Below, piece after piece: positions 22,994-31,003 of a DNA stretch of 41,290 nt (within the stretch, counting starts at the first letter, position 1; each line of letters opens with the position of its first letter). The notes beneath the pieces were generated by a model. That model saw only the letters and a list, made by a program, of their open reading frames with translations. It searched no databases and was not told the origin of the DNA. The translations under genes and the position numbers were made by a program. The DNA comes from Vibrio tasmaniensis 1F-187 (GTDB taxonomy: Bacteria > Pseudomonadota > Gammaproteobacteria > Enterobacterales > Vibrionaceae): NCBI RefSeq assembly GCF_000272405.2, contig NZ_AJZM02000401.1, positions 1 through 41,290 of the forward strand. Direction: 5' to 3'.

Positions 22994-24013
22994 TCACGAC
23001 GAGCGTAAATGATTGTTGTGATTTTTTTCAGCGATGAGAAACGCTCCGCGAGCAAAGGTGAATTCATCTTGTTTTGGGTGAATAATCACTGGAATTTCAT
23101 TAACGTGAATGTAGCGAGACAATGCGACTTTTAAATCTGCCGTTAATGTAGGATAGGTCGTTGCTTCGCCTGATAATACGAGTCGTGTGGGCTGTAATTG
23201 CTGAATGGGATTAACTAAACTGCGCGCCAATTGGTCGATATAAGTACGATAGATGCGCGATGCATGCGGTTCACTTTGGTCTACGCCTGAAAAAATTTGC
23301 GTTAAAGTTTGGTCTTTTAGCACGACTTGATGATATTGCCGCTCAATACTTGGTGCGGATAAAAACTGTTCAATGCACGCCTCGTTTCCACAGCGACATA
23401 TAGGAGTTAAGCCATCAACGAGCCATTGAAAATTTGGTAACGTTGAATGTGCCCAATGTGAGCTTAATGGGTGGTGCACTTGCTCGTTATTTTGATAAAA
23501 ACTTATGCCACAACCATCGCCCAAAAATACGCTGAGTATGGCCTCTTTGTGTAAATCTCTAGCCCTCTTATTTAGACTTGAACCTGCCGAGAGTGGTTGT
23601 TCAATTGAGTCTGCGTTCGTCATTGCGTTACTAATAGCGTCGCACGCAATGGCCGCACTGTGTGAATGCATCACAAGCGAGCAGTCGACCTTGAAATGCT
23701 GATTTAGGTTTAGTGTTAATTGGGTGATTTCTGGCGAGTGAGTAGGACTTGATTTTGCAAGTTTATGTGCGGATTGGCGATGAGATAACAAAAACTCAGA
23801 TACACTTATGCCTATCGCGGCGATACGTCCATAGCGGTAGCTGACGCTTGATATTCGGCTTATCAAATGCTGAGTCAAGTGGGCAAGGTCGCCAGGAGTG
23901 CGCTGCACCATTCTATACACCTCTTGTCCGTTAGAAGTGCTGGCGACCGAGTAAATAGAGTGGGAATCAATCGCGATTCCCATCACTATATTTGGTTCTG
24001 CTTTAATGAGCAT
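22994..24013 (-). CDS. ROK-family protein lacking the catalytic motif
   Basis: The ROK zinc motif is clear: Cys206, Cys208 and Cys213 in CRCGNEACIEQFLSA, with histidines just before (SSHWAHS, 185-190). The rest is degenerate. The N-terminal phosphate loop, normally DxGGTK, reads AIDSHS (14-19), and the segment that normally holds the catalytic aspartate (NDANAA) reads HSHSAA (116-121). It therefore probably does not phosphorylate sugar. It has no DNA-binding domain, so it is not an Mlc/NagC-type repressor on its own. The start is taken at ATG 24013, 26 bases after the amylase stop; a ribosome site is not evident. It may be a sugar sensor working with the TrmB regulator encoded 30 bases downstream; this is speculation. 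Confidence 0.7.
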   Translation of the reverse strand: MLIKAEPNIVMGIAIDSHSIYSVASTSNGQEVYRMVQRTPGDLAHLTQHLISRISSVSYRYGRIAAIGISVSEFLLSHRQSAHKLAKSSPTHSPEITQLTLNLNQHFKVDCSLVMHSHSAAIACDAISNAMTNADSIEQPLSAGSSLNKRARDLHKEAILSVFLGDGCGISFYQNNEQVHHPLSSHWAHSTLPNFQWLVDGLTPICRCGNEACIEQFLSAPSIERQYHQVVLKDQTLTQIFSGVDQSEPHASRIYRTYIDQLARSLVNPIQQLQPTRLVLSGEATTYPTLTADLKVALSRYIHVNEIPVIIHPKQDEFTFARGAFLIAEKNHNNHLRSS

Positions 24014-24038
24014 GATTTGATTAACGAAACACTTGGAT

Positions 24039-25865
24039 TTAGTTCGCTTGCTCAATCACGTAGCCATAAGCGCTAATGGTCAGTGATTTTCCATCGAGCA
24101 TGATCTGTTTATCTTTATCGCTGTTGTTTAGAACAAACATTAAATTGCCACGGCGGTAAGCGATACAATCTTTGTCTGCCGTCCCTTTTTCATCCTCCAC
24201 GTTTAACCAGTCAATGCTAGGCTGATTAAAATCGGGATTAGCTTTACGCAAAGCGATCATTTCTTGAATGAAGTTTTTGAATTCTAAGTCTTGCTCTGAT
24301 TCTTCCCATATCATGCATTTTCGGTTGTCTTCGCTGCCCATGCCGCGGCCGCCATCCATACCAATTTCGCCACCATAATAAATGCATGGAGCACCGACTT
24401 GAGTGAACATAAATAAATAGGCTAATTTAGCTTTACGTTTGTCGCCCTGACATAAAGAGATAATGCGAGTGGTGTCATGGCTATCTAATAAGTTAAACAT
24501 CGCTTCGTTTACGTTGCGTGGGTATGCCATGTACGACGCGTTCACTGCATTTACAAAGCTCTCTTTATCAACGTCGCCAAGACCAAAGTAGTCGGTAATG
24601 GCTTGTGTCAGCGGGTAATTCATCAACGAATCGTACTGGTCGCCACGTAACCAAGGCATACCTTCGTGCCAAATCTCACCAAGAATGTAGCAGTCTGGGT
24701 TGGCATCTTTTACGACTTTACGGAAGTCACGCCAAAACGCGTGGTCCACTTCGTTGGCTACGTCTAAACGCCATCCATCAATGTTGAACTCTTCTACCCA
24801 GTGGCGCGCTACGTCTAATAAGTATGCGCGACACTCTTCATTTTCAGTATTCAGCTTTGGCATTTCGACGACGTTGGCGAAAGTTTCGTAGTTTAAGTTC
24901 CAAAAATCCCAGTCTTCTTTTGGTGTATCTGGGTATACAGGGAATTGATTGATCCAAAACCAGTCGGCGTATTTGGACTTTGCCCCGTTATTCACAACGT
25001 CTAGCCATAGTGGTGATTGAGACCCAATGTGGTTGAACACCGCGTCGAGCATAATTTTCATGCCGCGTTTATGGGCTTCATCGACGAGTGCTTTAAAAGC
25101 TTCATTGCCGCCAAAGTGCGGGTCTACATTGTAGTAGTCGACAGTGTCGTATTTATGGTTGGCGTTGGCTGTGAAAATAGGGCACAAATACAAACCATTC
25201 ACGCCAAGATCTTGCAGGTAATCGAGCTTATCGATCACGCCCCATAAATCGCCACCCATAAAGTTGTCGGATACAGGTCTGGTTCCCCAAGGTTGCACGT
25301 TGGCAGGTGATGTTTCAGGGCGACCATTAGCAAAGCGCTCTGGGAATATTTGGTACCAAATGGTGTCTTTTATCCACGTCGGTGTCTTTAAAACGTCACG
25401 AGGGTTTATGTAAGGAAAACAGAAGAAATTACTTAAGTTGCTCAGCTCGATTTCTGCGTTTTCAGTCGTTGAAATGTCGGCGCAGCGTTTTTCTCCAAAT
25501 AGAATCTTTTCGCCGCCTTTTCCGTACAAAATAAAGCCATAGCGGCTACGACGTTTCGGTGGAGTAAACTCTGCAAACCAGTGGTCGTGGTACTCGGTTT
25601 CCCCTTCATGAATCATGGTCACTTCATTGCCACCCACCCAACCGTGTGCATCACTGCCACCTAGGTTGCCACCATCGAGGCCACCTTCTGCCCAGTGGTA
25701 CGGGTCGCCTATCCAAAGTGAAACCTTGTCTAGTTCGCCTTTTGCACAGCGTAAGCGAAGGTGAAGCGTTTCATTGTTGTAAGCGTAGCTGTCTGCACTT
25801 TTTGCTGAGTGAGTCAGCGAGCTTTTTGTAATCGGTTTGTTGATAACTGAATTTGTAATAGCCAT
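24039..25865 (-). CDS. Cytoplasmic GH13_20 cyclomaltodextrinase/neopullulanase/maltogenic amylase
   Basis: Hydrolyses cyclodextrins and maltodextrins (and possibly pullulan) inside the cell. There is no signal peptide. An N-terminal domain (about 25-150) is in the position of the CBM34 domain of this subfamily. The barrel has the catalytic triad Asp368 (GWRLDVANEV), Glu397 (ILGEIWHEG) and Asp464 (LLDSHDTTR). MPKLN at 335-339 is the signature of subfamily GH13_20. 608 residues. The start is uncertain between ATG 25865 and ATG 25877; AGGGA fits the former at long spacing and directly abuts the latter. It lies between malG and the ROK gene, in one transcription unit with the importer. Confidence 0.88.
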   Translation of the reverse strand: MAITNSVINKPITKSSLTHSAKSADSYAYNNETLHLRLRCAKGELDKVSLWIGDPYHWAEGGLDGGNLGGSDAHGWVGGNEVTMIHEGETEYHDHWFAEFTPPKRRSRYGFILYGKGGEKILFGEKRCADISTTENAEIELSNLSNFFCFPYINPRDVLKTPTWIKDTIWYQIFPERFANGRPETSPANVQPWGTRPVSDNFMGGDLWGVIDKLDYLQDLGVNGLYLCPIFTANANHKYDTVDYYNVDPHFGGNEAFKALVDEAHKRGMKIMLDAVFNHIGSQSPLWLDVVNNGAKSKYADWFWINQFPVYPDTPKEDWDFWNLNYETFANVVEMPKLNTENEECRAYLLDVARHWVEEFNIDGWRLDVANEVDHAFWRDFRKVVKDANPDCYILGEIWHEGMPWLRGDQYDSLMNYPLTQAITDYFGLGDVDKESFVNAVNASYMAYPRNVNEAMFNLLDSHDTTRIISLCQGDKRKAKLAYLFMFTQVGAPCIYYGGEIGMDGGRGMGSEDNRKCMIWEESEQDLEFKNFIQEMIALRKANPDFNQPSIDWLNVEDEKGTADKDCIAYRRGNLMFVLNNSDKDKQIMLDGKSLTISAYGYVIEQAN

Positions 25866-25886
25866 AGCGGAAATCATCCCTAATTA

Positions 25887-26756
25887 TTATTCTTTAACTG
25901 CACCGCTGACGAGGCCGGTAGTAATGTGTTTTTGAGTCGCAACAAATAGCAAAGTGATGGGCACTGCAACCAATAATGAACCCGCGGCAAACAGCGTGAA
26001 ATTCTCCGCTGAGTTAGATGAAATCCAACTGAAAATACCGATGGCTAGCGTCATTTTTTCTTCGCTGCGTAAGATAAGCGTAGGTAAAATGAAGTCCATC
26101 CAAGGTGCGGTGAAAGACACTAAACCAACAAACACTAAGATAGGTTTCGCGAGAGGGAGAATGATCTCGAGGAAAATCGTCATGTGGCCTGCGCCATCAA
26201 TTTTTGCTGCTTCATCTAATGAAGTGGGAATGGCATCGAAATAACCTTTCACCAACCAAATCATGAATGGTAGTGAGCCCGTTACATACACAAATAACAA
26301 GCCAGCATAGGTATCAATCAATCCCATTTTTGATAGCAAGATGTAGATAGCCGTCATCGAGAGAAAGGCCGGGAACATCTGCAATACAAGAATGCTCATC
26401 ATAATGTTGCGCTTACCATTGAAGCGGTAGCGAGAGAACACAAACGCTGAAATAGTCACGACAACCAGTGAGATAACCATATTCGCTGTCGCGAGAAGAA
26501 AGGTGTTTTTATACCAGTCTAAATAGGGTGTGTCCGTGAATAACGCGCGGTAGTGGTCGAGCGTAAAGTCAATGCTTGTGAAAGAAGAACTGAATAAGTT
26601 ATTCCCCGTTTTGAATGAAGCTAGCACTGTCCAAATCACTGGGCCAAGTACTAATAATGCGTTGGCAATGAGAAATAAGTACACGACTAGGGTGCCTATT
26701 TTGCCAATGTATTTGTCCATGTTAATTAACTTATCCGTACTATTTAAATTAGCCAT
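25887..26756 (-). CDS. malG: Maltodextrin/cyclodextrin ABC transporter permease, MalG type
   Basis: Inner-membrane permease of a carbohydrate importer (CUT1 family). Six membrane segments are visible starting at about 22-44, and the EAA loop that contacts the ATPase is at 182-203 (DEAAKIDGAGHMTIFLEIILPLAKP region). 289 residues, a typical MalG length. It starts one base after the malF stop (TAA C ATG), so translation is probably coupled. The partner ATPase is encoded apart, at 32894. The symbol follows family resemblance; a chromosomal malG may exist elsewhere. Confidence 0.88.
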   Translation of the reverse strand: MANLNSTDKLINMDKYIGKIGTLVVYLFLIANALLVLGPVIWTVLASFKTGNNLFSSSFTSIDFTLDHYRALFTDTPYLDWYKNTFLLATANMVISLVVVTISAFVFSRYRFNGKRNIMMSILVLQMFPAFLSMTAIYILLSKMGLIDTYAGLLFVYVTGSLPFMIWLVKGYFDAIPTSLDEAAKIDGAGHMTIFLEIILPLAKPILVFVGLVSFTAPWMDFILPTLILRSEEKMTLAIGIFSWISSNSAENFTLFAAGSLLVAVPITLLFVATQKHITTGLVSGAVKE

Positions 26757-26757
26757 G

Positions 26758-28041
26758 TTACATACCTACATCGTCTTTGAATGACTTCATGCGGCTGAAT
26801 TGCCATATCGCAATACCAGACAAGAACAAGAAGATAATGATTGAGATAACCGAAGCGATTTGATACTGCTGGAAGTCGAGCGTGAGCTTGTAAATCCAAG
26901 TGATCAGAATGTCGGTATGTCCTGCAAATCGATATTCAGGGTTGATAGGACCCCCTTCGGTTAACAGGTAAATCGCCCCAAAGTTATTGAAGTTATGGGC
27001 AAAGGTCATGACCAACGATGGGGCCACTTGGTGCAACACCATAGGCAGGGTGATTTCTTTAAATTGCTGGAATTTGCTTGCACCATCGACTTCACTGGCT
27101 TCATAAAGTTCGCTTGAAATGTTAGTCAGTGCCCCTGCAATAAGCAGCATAAAGTAAGGTGCGCCAACCCAAACACTCACCGCGATAACGGTAATTTTTG
27201 CGGTGAAGGGGTCTGATAAGAAGGCAATCGAATCAAAGCCCCACGAGTTTAACGTTGCGTTGACTGGTCCAATACCATTCAGTAGTAAGCGGAACATCAA
27301 TAAGGTCACGAAAGCCGGAATGGCATAAGGGAGAATAAAGATAAAGCGCCATGCTTTTTTTGCTTTAATGTTTCTATTTTGTAGCGCAAGCGCCAGTAAG
27401 AAACCAAACCCACAAGTACATATGGTGGCAAAAAATGCCCACAGAACCGTCCAAGAAGCGACACCGAAGAAAGTGCTCGACCATATTTTTAGTTCAAATA
27501 GTGAAACAAAGTTTTTAAACCCCACCCAATCTACGAGGTTTCTTGGTGGGATATGATGAGGTGCCGAATAGTTAGTGAAAGAGACGAGTACCGTAATAAT
27601 GATTGGTAAAATAATGAATGCGATACTGGCAATAAAGGCTGGCGATAGCATGATGAACGCGAACTTTTGGTCGTAAATGTCTTTAAATTGTTCTCGAAGA
27701 TTCAGTCGTGACTTAAGGCTGACTTTTGCATCTTGGACATTAGCGATGTACAGACAGATGAATAAGAAGCTGTAGAGTAAGGCTATGACTCCTTCGACCA
27801 ACATAAAGACAGAGTTATCGCCCTGTAATATTTTAAAGCCTTCACGAACTTGAGCGACATCTCCTAAAGTGACTAAGCCTTTTAGCGAGGCCAACAGCTC
27901 CGGGAGAATCAACAATGTGATTAGCTGCATGGCTAAAAATACACCGCCTTTTATCCAATGACCTTTTACGATCTGTGTACTCCCCATAATAAGGAGTGAA
28001 GCGGGCATTCGTGATGCCGGCTGATTCTCTGTTAACAACAT
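26758..28041 (-). CDS. malF: Maltodextrin/cyclodextrin ABC transporter permease, MalF type
   Basis: Second permease of the importer. The 427-residue protein has about eight membrane segments (roughly 33-53, 81-100, 131-153, 190-218, 231-253, 282-304, 340-360, 395-415) and the EAA loop at 314-334 (EASEVDGASKFQQFKEITLP region). It lacks the large periplasmic loop between segments 3 and 4 that marks enterobacterial MalF (514 residues); its size and its N-terminal pair of helices are more like MdxF-type permeases of Gram-positive bacteria. The ribosome site is weak. A structured spacer separates it from malE. Confidence 0.87.
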   Translation of the reverse strand: MLLTENQPASRMPASLLIMGSTQIVKGHWIKGGVFLAMQLITLLILPELLASLKGLVTLGDVAQVREGFKILQGDNSVFMLVEGVIALLYSFLFICLYIANVQDAKVSLKSRLNLREQFKDIYDQKFAFIMLSPAFIASIAFIILPIIITVLVSFTNYSAPHHIPPRNLVDWVGFKNFVSLFELKIWSSTFFGVASWTVLWAFFATICTCGFGFLLALALQNRNIKAKKAWRFIFILPYAIPAFVTLLMFRLLLNGIGPVNATLNSWGFDSIAFLSDPFTAKITVIAVSVWVGAPYFMLLIAGALTNISSELYEASEVDGASKFQQFKEITLPMVLHQVAPSLVMTFAHNFNNFGAIYLLTEGGPINPEYRFAGHTDILITWIYKLTLDFQQYQIASVISIIIFLFLSGIAIWQFSRMKSFKDDVGM

Positions 28042-28094
28042 TGTTTATCTCTATTGTTTAGGTTGTCGTTATGTATTCGTTTTCTGGTCACGCC

Positions 28095-28165
28095 CTGAAC
28101 TAGCGCTGTGGCTTTATGATACAGCGCATGAGCTAAGTCGCTTGTAAGTCGCGACGGGAGTTCAG
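28095..28165 (-). other. Structured malE-malF intercistronic element
   Basis: CTGAACT (28095-28101) and AGTTCAG (28159-28165) are perfect complements that enclose two hairpins: GCGCTGT (28103-28109) with ACAGCGC (28121-28127), and GTCGC (28137-28141) with GCGAC (28151-28155). The transcript can thus fold as a three-way junction. In E. coli the malE-malF gap holds REP sequences that stabilise malE mRNA and raise MalE over MalF; a similar role here is an inference. Confidence 0.6.
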
Positions 28166-28168
28166 AGG

Positions 28169-29428
28169 TTACTCTTGTAATTCTATTTGTTCTTCGATGA
28201 TCGAAAGCGCACGGTCAAGAACAGAACTCGCAGGTTTATCGTTTACCCAGTAGTCTGTAATAGCACTGGCCATTGGTGACCAAATGAAGCCCATTTCAGG
28301 AATTGATGGCATTGCGTCTGAGTAGAAACCTTGCGTAATAATGGCGTAAGTGGCTTCATCGGCATCAACAATGATCTCTTCCATAACTGACTGGATCGGA
28401 GGGAGTGCTCTTGACATCTCATAGCGTTTTTTCAGCATCGCGTCGGAAGTAAGGTAGTCAGCAAATAATTGTGCGGCTTTCGGATACTCAGTGTAAGAAG
28501 ACACAACCGCAAGACGAACAGTTGCAAAAGTGCGTGGTTGTTGGCCTGCTAATTTAGGCATAGGTACAACACCAAGATTTATCCCTGATTCTTGATACCC
28601 TTCGATTGCCCAAGGGCCGTCGATAATAGCGGCGACTTTTCCTTCATTAAATAAGCCACGACGTACTTGCGGGTTGCGCATATCAACTGGATTTGAATTG
28701 TTGGCCACTTGCAGGGTTTTCATTGCTTCTAAGCCTTGTTGGGCTTTTTCAGAATTGATGCCGATGTCTTTTGCATCGGTACCGTTATTACCAAATTCGT
28801 ATGCACCGTAAAGCGTGACAAACATACGAGACTCGTAATAGTTCTGTATGTCCCAAAGCAGTGCGTATTTATGTTCTTGCTTATTGTTGAAAGTTTTTGA
28901 AAATTCGATAATTTCTTCAAAAGTCTCAGGTGCTTTAGTCAGTAAATCTTTATTGTAGAACAGAGCGGTAGTAGCGAAGCTAACTGGGAAGCCATAGCTC
29001 ACCCCTTCAGCTTGAGACGCATTAATCGCATTTGGCATAAAAGTATTCGAGATACGTTCGGCAGACACCAGATTCTCCATCGCCCCACCTGCCACGACTA
29101 ATCGCCCCAATAAGTCATGTTCAATCTCTACTACATCTGCCACGCGAGCAGAGCCGCCATCCTGAATCAAACGAGAAGCGGCATCGATCGGCGCTAACCC
29201 ACGGAATGAAAAATCAATATCGTATCCTAACTCTTTATTAAAGGACTGAGCGGCGTACTCCATGTAGTCGAGTGTTGTTTTGTCGGTCCAGATTAACAAC
29301 TCAGCCCCATTTTCTGGCTGAATTGTGTCTGCGTTTGCATCTGCTGCAGCCGTTAATGTACTGGTCGTTAACGTTGCCGCCATTAAGGCTGCCGCGAATA
29401 GATTCTTTTTCATTCCTGAATTTTTCAT
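28169..29428 (-). CDS. malE: Periplasmic maltodextrin/cyclodextrin-binding protein, MalE type
   Basis: Solute-binding component of the importer. A signal peptide with basic MKNSGMKKN start, hydrophobic core (about 10-26) and AAADA-type cleavage region is visible. The mature part starts the usual SBP_bac_1 pattern (AELLIWTDKTTLDYMEYAAQ) and has the sugar-binding region FNEGKVAAIIDGPWAIEGY and a late FIWSPMASAITDYW segment. There is no lipobox, so it is a soluble periplasmic protein. 419 residues. It is the first gene of the leftward operon, with a long control region upstream. Whether cyclic or linear glucans are bound cannot be decided from sequence. Confidence 0.87.
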   Translation of the reverse strand: MKNSGMKKNLFAAALMAATLTTSTLTAAADANADTIQPENGAELLIWTDKTTLDYMEYAAQSFNKELGYDIDFSFRGLAPIDAASRLIQDGGSARVADVVEIEHDLLGRLVVAGGAMENLVSAERISNTFMPNAINASQAEGVSYGFPVSFATTALFYNKDLLTKAPETFEEIIEFSKTFNNKQEHKYALLWDIQNYYESRMFVTLYGAYEFGNNGTDAKDIGINSEKAQQGLEAMKTLQVANNSNPVDMRNPQVRRGLFNEGKVAAIIDGPWAIEGYQESGINLGVVPMPKLAGQQPRTFATVRLAVVSSYTEYPKAAQLFADYLTSDAMLKKRYEMSRALPPIQSVMEEIIVDADEATYAIITQGFYSDAMPSIPEMGFIWSPMASAITDYWVNDKPASSVLDRALSIIEEQIELQE

Positions 29429-29451
29429 ACTGACACCGCGCTATTTAAAAT

Positions 29452-29481
29452 CATAGTAGTCGTTCGTTAAGTACTACTATG
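29452..29481. promoter_or_regulatory. 30-bp dyad, candidate regulator operator
   Basis: CATAGTAGT (29452-29460) and ACTACTATG (29473-29481) are exact reverse complements separated by 12 bases. Arm centres are 21 bp apart, two turns of the helix. It lies 24-53 bases before the malE start, in the expected promoter or early leader region. The TrmB-type protein of this cluster is the natural candidate to bind it. Confidence 0.5.
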
Positions 29482-29532
29482 GTATGTCTCGCCGACAATA
29501 TGTCAACATCACCTGGTTAAAATGTCAGCGTA

Positions 29533-29552
29533 TTTGTGATGATTGTCACCTT
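29533..29552. promoter_or_regulatory. CRP-like site 1
   Basis: TGTGA-TGATTG-TCACC (29535-29550) matches the CRP consensus TGTGA-N6-TCACA with one mismatch in the core. It is centred about 115 bases before the malE start, suiting catabolite control of the sugar genes. Confidence 0.6.
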
Positions 29553-29664
29553 CCGTTTGTGCTTTTTACATCTGGTAGCTATAGGGTTTTATGTCTTGTT
29601 TATTGGGGGTTTTGAACGGTGCTTTGTTCATTTTGATACTTAGATTAATGAAAAGCCTACCGTT

Positions 29665-29680
29665 TGTGATGGTGATCAAT
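29665..29680. promoter_or_regulatory. CRP-like site 2 (weaker)
   Basis: TGTGA-TGGTGA-TCAAT has one perfect half-site and a partial second half. It could serve the rightward porin promoter. Weaker than site 1. Confidence 0.35.
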
Positions 29681-29826
29681 AATCTCCGCAGTCAAGGGTG
29701 ATTGATCTCTCATTTCTAAATTCAATAGGAAGCAAAACATTTATAATTCTAGAACAATAAATAGGCGTTCATTACGGACGACTATGTTTTTCTGGTTAAA
29801 TGTTGCGAAATCAGCAAGCCTATCAA

Positions 29827-29879
29827 GAGACACAGTGGATAGATAAAGAGAAACAGTGGATAGATAAAGAGAAACAGTG
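29827..29879 (+). repeat. 21-bp tandem repeat upstream of the porin gene
   Basis: Two full copies (29827-29847 and 29848-29868) differ at one position (C or A at the fifth base), and a third copy is cut short after 11 bases (29869-29879). Each unit reads GAGAAACAGTGG followed by ATAGATAAA. The period equals two helical turns, so repeated protein sites would lie on one face of the DNA. It lies 62-114 bases before the porin start. Confidence 0.8.
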
Positions 29880-29940
29880 AACAAAAATAACCCTACAAAT
29901 AACAACAAATGATTCAGTGAAGAATCAATAAGGAATGACC

Positions 29941-30966
29941 GTGAAAAAAACATTATTGTCTGTAGTGATCACCAACACTCTACTTATTAGTGCTGGCGCT
30001 TCGGCTGCTGATGACCGAACTATGTCTCCAAGTGATATCTTTTTTTATGACGCTTTAAAATTTGGTGGGCATGTTGGAACATCGATTGAAGTCGAAGAGA
30101 AAAACATCACTGATTTTGCATCATGGGGTGGTGGCAAGTCTAAAGAGCGTACAACGACTCATGAAGTGTTTAACGTCTTCTATAACAACGCTGCGTGGAA
30201 TGCGACAGCACTTTACGCGTTCAAACTTGAAAATCGTAAGAAAAAGAAAGGCGCATACGCAGAAACAGAAAATGGATATAAGCACTTATTATCATTAAAT
30301 AAAAGTTTTCAGCTAGGAAATGGTTGGGGAACGGGCTTGATCTATGAGTTGGAATATACAAAGGGTGATATTGTTACTTCTGCGAAAGTAGACGGCTTGA
30401 AAACCACGAAAGCTGAGCACAGTATTCGTCCATACCTTACGTACTGGAATAATGAATATTCAGCGGGCTTCTATTCAAACCTAGAGTACCTATACAACGA
30501 TTCAGATAAGAGTGCTTGGGGTTCTCGTGAAGAGGAAGGTTACAGCCTCTTATTTAAACCTTACAAGCGCTTTGGTCAGTGGGAAGTTGCAGCTGAGCTC
30601 TACTATCAAGTTAAAGAAAATAAAGCGAAAACCGGAAACGGTTCACTCAATGAAGCCAGCGATTTCACCGAGATGTATATTGAACCAATCGTTCAGTACA
30701 GCTTTGAAGAAGCCGGCACTATGTACGTTCGTGCTCGTATTGGTGAAAACGAAACGAAACATACAGACGGTTGGGCAAAGAACGAAACTTTCTTCAAAGA
30801 TATTCGTAAGGCAACTTTAGGCTATGAGCAAGCAATTGGCGACGATTGGTTGGTAAAAGGCGAACTTGAGTGGGCTAAAGACACAGAGACCTTCTCTAAG
30901 CTGAAAGGCGAAGAGAAAACTGTAGAACAAGAAACAATGTACCTACAAGCGCTTTACCGCTTCTAA
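29941..30966 (+). CDS. Outer-membrane porin, CymA/KdgM-like oligosaccharide channel
   Basis: A signal peptide MKKTLLSVVITNTLLISAGASA ends in ASA before ADDR. The mature part is rich in alternating aromatic and polar beta-strand patterns (for example GWGTGLIYELEYT, SAGFYSNLEYLYN, WEVAAELYYQV) and ends LYRF, the terminal phenylalanine of outer-membrane barrels. The GTG start is chosen because AAGGA (29930-29934) is six bases away; the ATG at 29935 directly abuts it. 341 residues. Placement opposite an importer operon suggests a channel for large glucans, as CymA is for cyclodextrins in Klebsiella. The family assignment is tentative. Confidence 0.72.
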   Translation: MKKTLLSVVITNTLLISAGASAADDRTMSPSDIFFYDALKFGGHVGTSIEVEEKNITDFASWGGGKSKERTTTHEVFNVFYNNAAWNATALYAFKLENRKKKKGAYAETENGYKHLLSLNKSFQLGNGWGTGLIYELEYTKGDIVTSAKVDGLKTTKAEHSIRPYLTYWNNEYSAGFYSNLEYLYNDSDKSAWGSREEEGYSLLFKPYKRFGQWEVAAELYYQVKENKAKTGNGSLNEASDFTEMYIEPIVQYSFEEAGTMYVRARIGENETKHTDGWAKNETFFKDIRKATLGYEQAIGDDWLVKGELEWAKDTETFSKLKGEEKTVEQETMYLQALYRF

Positions 30967-31003
30967 GTGGTATTAATCACAACTCAAATGACAGAGTAAT
31001 ATT

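Larger units (their letters stand above)
29429..29940. promoter_or_regulatory. Divergent control region of the glucan island
   Basis: A 512-base gap between the malE-type gene (leftward) and the porin gene (rightward) with no credible coding sequence. It contains a 30-bp dyad next to malE, two CRP-like sites and a 21-bp tandem repeat next to the porin, each listed separately. It is the likely switch for both arms of the cluster. Confidence 0.65.
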
